Below are positions 32,802 through 36,258 of a DNA stretch of 36,258 nt, one piece after another. Each line of letters opens with the position of its first letter. Within the stretch, counting starts at the first letter, position 1. A program made the position numbers and the translations under genes. Under the pieces are notes generated by a model, which did not search any database, was not told where the DNA came from, and saw only the letters and a list, made by a program, of their open reading frames with translations. The stretch comes from Sulfurospirillum sp. GTDB taxonomy: Bacteria; Campylobacterota; Campylobacteria; Campylobacterales; Sulfurospirillaceae. The stretch is from the NCBI GenBank assembly GCA_026987955.1, contig JALSME010000102.1, positions 1-36,258 on the forward strand. The letters are read 5' to 3'.

Positions 32802-33821
32802 ATGAAATATAGATATATAGGAAAAAGTGGACTAAGAGTTACACCAATCTGCTTAGGCACTATGACATTTGGTACTCAAGCTGATAAAAAGATGGCTTTT
32901 AGAATTATGGATAAAGCATATGATAGAGGTATTAATTTTTTTGATACTGCAGAGCTATACCCTGTTCCTCCTAGTGCAGATAAAGCAGGAATTACCGAAG
33001 AAATTATAGGTGAATGGCTACAAACAAAGCCTAGGGACTCTCTTATTATAGCATCAAAAGTTGCTGGTGCTGCTAATGGCTGGTTTGTTCCTCCTATTAG
33101 GCATGGATTAACCGCGATCGATAGATTTCACATAACAAAAGCACTTGATAAAAGTCTAAAAAAACTAAAAACTGATTACATAGACCTGTATCAAGTTCAT
33201 TGGCCAGATATGACAGTACCTATTGAAGAGAGTCTATATGTACTAGATGAGTTCATAAAAGCTGGTAAAATTAGATATATAGGTACTTCAAATGACTCAG
33301 CATATGGACTAACTAAAGCAAATGAGATTTCTAAGTTTAAAAATCTTTCTAGGTTTCAATCTATTCAAAACAATTTTTCTATGCTAAATCAAAGATTTAT
33401 GGACGAGTTAGCAACAGTATGTAAAAAAGAGGACATATCACTTCTACCCTATTCTCCTTTAGCAGGTGGTGTACTGACAGGTAAATACAATCAAAAAATT
33501 CTACCAGATAACGCAAGATTTTCCAAGTATGTAAATAGTAAAAATCCTAGATTACAAGCACAAGCAGCTAGATTTTTAAATGATAGAACCATATCTTCAG
33601 TTGAAAAATATTTGGAGATTGCAAAAGAGCATAATGTTAGCTTAACAACACTTGCAACTGCTTGGAGTATGCATTTTGACTTTATAGCTTCAACTATTAT
33701 TGGTGCAACTACTGATGAGCAACTAGACGATACATTTGCTGCTCTTGATTTTAAAATTAGTAGTGACCTTATGAAAGAGTTAGATGCTGTTCATCAAGAT
33801 ATTTTATACCCTATGGGTTGA
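32802..33821 (+). CDS. Aldo/keto reductase
   Basis: NADPH-dependent oxidoreductase of the AKR superfamily, resembling Tas/YghZ-type members. The 339 residues form a TIM barrel with the full catalytic tetrad: Asp and Tyr in NFFDTAELYP, Lys in IIASKVAGA, His in YQVHWPD. Further marks are GKIRYIGTSNDSAYGL, QNNFSMLNQ, LLPYSPLAGGVLTGKY and the coenzyme-binding C-terminal IIGATTDEQLDD. The physiological substrate cannot be told. It starts a plus-strand group with ychJ, whose start overlaps its stop by 4 bases. Confidence 0.92.
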   Translation: MKYRYIGKSGLRVTPICLGTMTFGTQADKKMAFRIMDKAYDRGINFFDTAELYPVPPSADKAGITEEIIGEWLQTKPRDSLIIASKVAGAANGWFVPPIRHGLTAIDRFHITKALDKSLKKLKTDYIDLYQVHWPDMTVPIEESLYVLDEFIKAGKIRYIGTSNDSAYGLTKANEISKFKNLSRFQSIQNNFSMLNQRFMDELATVCKKEDISLLPYSPLAGGVLTGKYNQKILPDNARFSKYVNSKNPRLQAQAARFLNDRTISSVEKYLEIAKEHNVSLTTLATAWSMHFDFIASTIIGATTDEQLDDTFAALDFKISSDLMKELDAVHQDILYPMG

Positions 33822-34201
33822 TTTTGAGTGTAAATAGTAAATGCCCTTGTGGAAGTGGAATCAAGTACAAAAAATGTTGCAAGCCATACCACGATGGTAA
33901 AACAGCAAACAATGCCCTCATACTAATGAAATCAAGATATAGCGCGTATGCAAAGCAGCAGTATAAATATATAAATAATACATCAAATAAAGAAGAAGAT
34001 ATTGAAAGCATAAAAAACTTTTCAAATAATTCTAAATTTGAAAACTTAAAAATTATAGAGTTTATAGATGGGGAAAATAAAGCTTTTGTAACATTTAAAG
34101 CGACTATTTTTTCTAACGGCATAGATAGCTCATTTTGTGAAAAAAGTAGATTTATAAAAGCTAATAACAAGTGGCTATATCTTGATGGCGAGATTATATA
34201 A
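33818..34201 (+). CDS. ychJ: YchJ-like protein with one SEC-C zinc motif
   Basis: A 127-residue UPF0225/YchJ protein: an N-terminal SEC-C motif (CPCGSGIKYKKCC, residues 9-21) followed by an NTF2-like domain with LMKSRYSAYAKQQYKYI, CEKSRFIKANNKWLYLDGE. Enterobacterial YchJ (152 residues) has a second SEC-C motif after this point; here the protein stops directly after the domain, and the TAA stop codon is formed by the first three bases of element E2. Truncation by the element is therefore possible. The start is TTG 33818 or TTG 33824, without a clear ribosome-binding site. Function is unknown; SEC-C motifs bind zinc in several protein-binding contexts. Confidence 0.85.
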   Translation: MILSVNSKCPCGSGIKYKKCCKPYHDGKTANNALILMKSRYSAYAKQQYKYINNTSNKEEDIESIKNFSNNSKFENLKIIEFIDGENKAFVTFKATIFSNGIDSSFCEKSRFIKANNKWLYLDGEII

Positions 34202-34468
34202 GTACCTAACCCTAAATAACCCCAACTTAAGAATTTAAAAGAAGGGGCTAATGCGAGGCAAAAACTTAAAGTTGCACTTATTGTGCTTCAAAAGTTTTTA
34301 ACGAAACAGTAGCCCCTTCTTTTAAATTTCCTTCGGACGATAAGAGAAAAGCTCTATTGCGTCGTTAGATTAGTTCACCTTAGCTAAGGCTAGGCTTTCA
34401 CTAATCTGCCTAGCACTAAAACTTTTCTCTTATCGCTTAAATTGGGGTTATTTAGGGTTAGGTACTTA
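34199..34468 (+). mobile_element. Structured inverted-repeat element, copy E2 (270 bp)
   Basis: The ends pair over 33 bp with one mismatch (34199-34231 with 34436-34468; the outer 27 bp are perfect). The first inner arm is an 18-bp perfect stem (34232-34249 with 34311-34328) enclosing AATGC, AGGC, a small GCAC/GTGC hairpin, GCTTCAAA, AACGAA and CAGT. The second arm is a 14-bp stem (34338-34351 with 34422-34435), a further 8-bp stem AGATTAGT/ACTAATCT, and the tip TAGC-TAAG-GCTA. No protein is encoded. It fills the whole gap between ychJ and the EamA gene, overlapping the stop of the first and ending one base before the ATG of the second. It is homologous in plan to E1 although nearly all stem sequences differ. 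Confidence 0.75.
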
Positions 34469-34469
34469 A

Positions 34470-35357
34470 ATGCCAGTGTATATCTTACTTATTTTATGTG
34501 TTTTATTTTGGTCTGCAAACTTTATAATAGGAAGAGGAATCCATGATGATGTTGATCCAATACAGTTAGCGATGTTTAGATGGAGTGGTGCGGCAATCAT
34601 TGTTTTACCAGTATTAATCAAAAGTTTTTCAAAAATTAGCTCTACATGTAGAGCTAATTTTCTAATACTCAATATACTAGCAATTCTAGGAATAGCTGGA
34701 TTCAATACAATTCTTTATGTAGGTTTACAAAGTACAACTGCAACAAATGCTCTGCTCATTAACTCTTTTGTACCGATTTTGATTTTGATTTTTTCATATT
34801 TTATACTAAAAATTTCGATAAAATCAATACAACTTACCGGAATTATTCTCTCAACAATTGGAGTGATGTTTTTAATAGCTAGAGGCGAGATATATAATAT
34901 AACTCAAATCACTCTAAACTATGGAGATATATGGGTTTTAGTATCATCATTTACATGGGCATTATACTCTGTTTTAGTTAAATTTAAACCAAAAAATTTA
35001 ACTGATTTTGAGTTCTTCACTACAATTGTTTATATTGGATTATTTTGGATTTTTACTGTATATTTTACAATGGGATATAACCTAATCGAAGATATTACTC
35101 TAATAAAAACCCACTATATGGAATTTGCTTATGTTGCAATATTCCCTTCTGTACTATCATACTACTTTTGGCACAAAGGTATCCACAAAATTGGTGCAAA
35201 TAAAACAGGACAATTTACTCACCTAATGCCATTTTTTGGATCACTTCTAGCATATATATTTTTAAATGAAACACTACATTCATATCATGCACTAGGAGCT
35301 ATACTCATAGGATTTGGAATCTATCTTTCACTATTTACAAAAAAGGAGCTATCATGA
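34470..35357 (+). CDS. EamA/DMT-family transporter
   Basis: Ten-helix drug/metabolite transporter made of two EamA repeats (about 1-135 and 145-292), 295 residues. Marks include FWSANFIIGRGI near the start, LGIAGFNTILYVGLQSTTATNALLI, and in the second repeat WALYSVLVKF and FPSVLSYYFWHKGIHKIGANKTGQFTHLMPFFGSLLAYIFLNE (core GANKTGQFTHLMPFF). The substrate is unknown. Its only visible ribosome-binding site, TTAGG at 34458-34462, lies in the 3' arm of element E2. A 30-bp perfect palindrome encodes residues 55-64 (KISSTCRANF) between helices 2 and 3. The stop overlaps the methyltransferase start by 4 bases. Confidence 0.9.
   Translation: MPVYILLILCVLFWSANFIIGRGIHDDVDPIQLAMFRWSGAAIIVLPVLIKSFSKISSTCRANFLILNILAILGIAGFNTILYVGLQSTTATNALLINSFVPILILIFSYFILKISIKSIQLTGIILSTIGVMFLIARGEIYNITQITLNYGDIWVLVSSFTWALYSVLVKFKPKNLTDFEFFTTIVYIGLFWIFTVYFTMGYNLIEDITLIKTHYMEFAYVAIFPSVLSYYFWHKGIHKIGANKTGQFTHLMPFFGSLLAYIFLNETLHSYHALGAILIGFGIYLSLFTKKELS
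34632..34661. repeat. Extended 30-bp perfect palindrome around CTCTACATGTAGAG, copy 5 (inside the EamA gene)
   Basis: The 14-bp core (34640-34653) is extended by eight bases on each side (AAAATTAG and CTAATTTT), giving 15 perfect pairs per arm inside a coding sequence. It is read in the same frame as coaBC copy 2 (SSTCR). The extension differs from that of copy 4, so only the core is shared. Confidence 0.88.
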
Positions 35358-36079
35358 CAAAATGGGATCAAAAAGCAAAAAATTATTCAAGATACAATGA
35401 AGATAAAGAGAGTTTTGAGCAAGGTATCTTTAAAGCACTTAAAAATTTTAACATTAACTTTAAAGATAAAACACTACTAGATATTGGGTGTGGAACTGGT
35501 GTATATACAATTCACCTTGCTAAACAATGTAAAAAGGTTGATGGTATTGACTCTTCTATGGAAATGCTAAAAGTCTTAGAAGAAGATGCAAAAAATGTTA
35601 ATATATCAAATATTAAAACAACTCATACCAATTGGGACAACTTTATATGCGAAGATATATATGACTATGCACTTTGCACCATGTCTCCCGCTATAAGAAG
35701 TGACGAAGATTTAGAAAAGATGAATAACTGTGCTAAAACAAAAATCTATCTTGGGTGGGCAGGTAAACGAGAAACACAAATCATAGAAGCTCTTTTTGAA
35801 GCACACAATGCAACTTATACGCCACCAAATGGAGCCAAAAAAGTAAAAAACTGGCTAAATAATAAAAACAAATTTTATCAAGTTTTAAAACTAGATGAAG
35901 AAAAAATCAGAAAAAGAGAGTTTAACAAAAGCGTAGAGAACTTTAAATGGCACTTAGAAGTCAGAGGTCTGGCTCCAGATACCAAAAAAATAACTGAAGT
36001 ATTAGAAAAATTCCGTGACAAAGATAATTTTATCACGGAAAAAACGATAAATCATTTCAATCTGATAGTCTGGAATTAG
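35354..36079 (+). CDS. Class I SAM-dependent methyltransferase
   Basis: A 241-residue methyltransferase with the SAM-binding motif I LLDIGCGTGVYTIHLA (about 40-55), acidic motif II VDGIDSSMEMLK, and a post-motif region TNWDNFICEDIYDYALCTMSPAI. A charged helical C-terminal segment (about 185-235) is untypical of small-molecule methyltransferases. The substrate is not predictable. It overlaps the EamA gene by 4 bases (ATGA), so the two may handle the same compound. Downstream is a 53-bp AT-rich gap without a visible terminator hairpin, then RNase P RNA on the other strand. Confidence 0.88.
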   Translation: MTKWDQKAKNYSRYNEDKESFEQGIFKALKNFNINFKDKTLLDIGCGTGVYTIHLAKQCKKVDGIDSSMEMLKVLEEDAKNVNISNIKTTHTNWDNFICEDIYDYALCTMSPAIRSDEDLEKMNNCAKTKIYLGWAGKRETQIIEALFEAHNATYTPPNGAKKVKNWLNNKNKFYQVLKLDEEKIRKREFNKSVENFKWHLEVRGLAPDTKKITEVLEKFRDKDNFITEKTINHFNLIVWN

Positions 36080-36132
36080 TCATCATTATAACGATAAAAA
36101 TAAATTAAATTTTCTATAAATTATAATATACA

Positions 36133-36258
36133 AAGGCACAGCATAAGCCGAGTTATGTCAAAGGATGACAATTTATCTACTTACTATCTTGCAATAGTAC
36201 TCTAGCGAATGGTAAAATTATGAGACTGACCAATCCATTCTTGCTGCAGGTTGGGTTT
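36133..36258 (-). ncRNA. rnpB: RNase P RNA, 3' portion (5' part outside window)
   Basis: The minus strand shows the conserved bacterial type A 3' region: AAACCCAACCTGCAGCAAGA (the AAACCC...GAGCAAG segment), then TTCGCTAGAG, TAGTAAGTAGATAAATTG, and GACATAACTCGGCTTAT, which corresponds to GACAGAACCCGGCTTAT in E. coli. The RNA is the catalytic part of the enzyme that matures tRNA 5' ends. The 3' boundary is estimated from the match (within a few bases of 36133). The rest lies beyond the right edge. Confidence 0.9.

Noticed and set aside
34199-34468. E2 as an integron attC site or an IS200/IS605-type end
   Set aside because: It is longer than attC sites and I see no integrase core sites, no transposase and only one closed structure with long blunt inverted repeats.
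1-36258. CRISPR arrays, tRNA genes, prophage or integrative elements
   Set aside because: No regularly spaced direct repeats, no tRNA cloverleaf sequence and no phage or integrase genes were seen on reading both strands.

Overview
The window is a gene-dense, AT-rich chromosomal segment (about one third G+C by eye) from a Campylobacterota (epsilonproteobacterial) genome. I infer a Sulfurimonas-like free-living relative of Campylobacter. The basis is protein content and gene order: from memory, fliP / glmU-coaBC-(unknown)-uppS-prepilin peptidase-LptF/G-truA, gpsA-gatB, flgI-flgJ-flgM-flgN-flgK and flaG-fliD-fliS all have close counterparts in Campylobacter jejuni. The species is not determined.

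Layout. 1-999: tail of an unknown gene, then znuA. 3279-986 (minus): motA-motB-fliP. 3427-9775 (plus): a tightly overlapping operon glmU-coaBC-unknown-uppS-prepilin peptidase-lptF/G-truA (cell wall precursors, CoA, undecaprenyl phosphate, LPS export). 15340-9755 (minus): an envelope-modification cassette made of an LTA-synthase-like sulfatase-fold enzyme, a PmrAB-like response regulator and sensor kinase, an EptA/MCR-type phosphoethanolamine transferase, and DgkA. 22227-15404 (minus): gatB, K+ channel, RCK protein, gpsA, secreted GH3 hexosaminidase, catalytically degenerate dihydroorotase homologue. 22228-22800 is the one long non-coding stretch and holds a structured inverted-repeat element. 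23757-22801: atpB and a small membrane protein. 29251-23817 (minus): flgI-flgJ-flgM-flgN-flgK running on into an orphan ABC permease and a TIGR02757 protein. 30239-29324: an unknown gene and rsmD. 30363-32714 (plus): flaG-fliD-fliS-fliT-like. 32802-36079 (plus): aldo/keto reductase, ychJ, a second inverted-repeat element, EamA transporter, methyltransferase. 36258-36133 (minus): the 3' part of RNase P RNA.

The flagellar genes carry readable class-specific promoters: a sigma-54 site before flgI and sigma-28 sites before flaG and probably flgM. This fits a Campylobacter-type hierarchy in which FlgM, itself encoded here, restrains sigma-28. In the envelope cassette, both predicted transferases would release diacylglycerol, which DgkA can recycle, with a two-component system between them.

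The most unusual content is not protein coding. (1) Two related 270-272 bp elements (22314-22585 and 34199-34468) have 33-34 bp terminal inverted repeats enclosing two internal hairpin arms. Their stems differ almost completely in sequence while pairing is kept, and the unpaired or apical motifs are conserved. A remnant lies in the flgI leader (29273-29306) and a possible collapsed copy at 32753-32780. (2) A 14-bp palindrome CTCTACATGTAGAG occurs five times exactly, inside coaBC (twice), truA and the EamA gene and once between genes; in two places it is extended to perfect 26- and 30-bp palindromes. I do not recognise either family.
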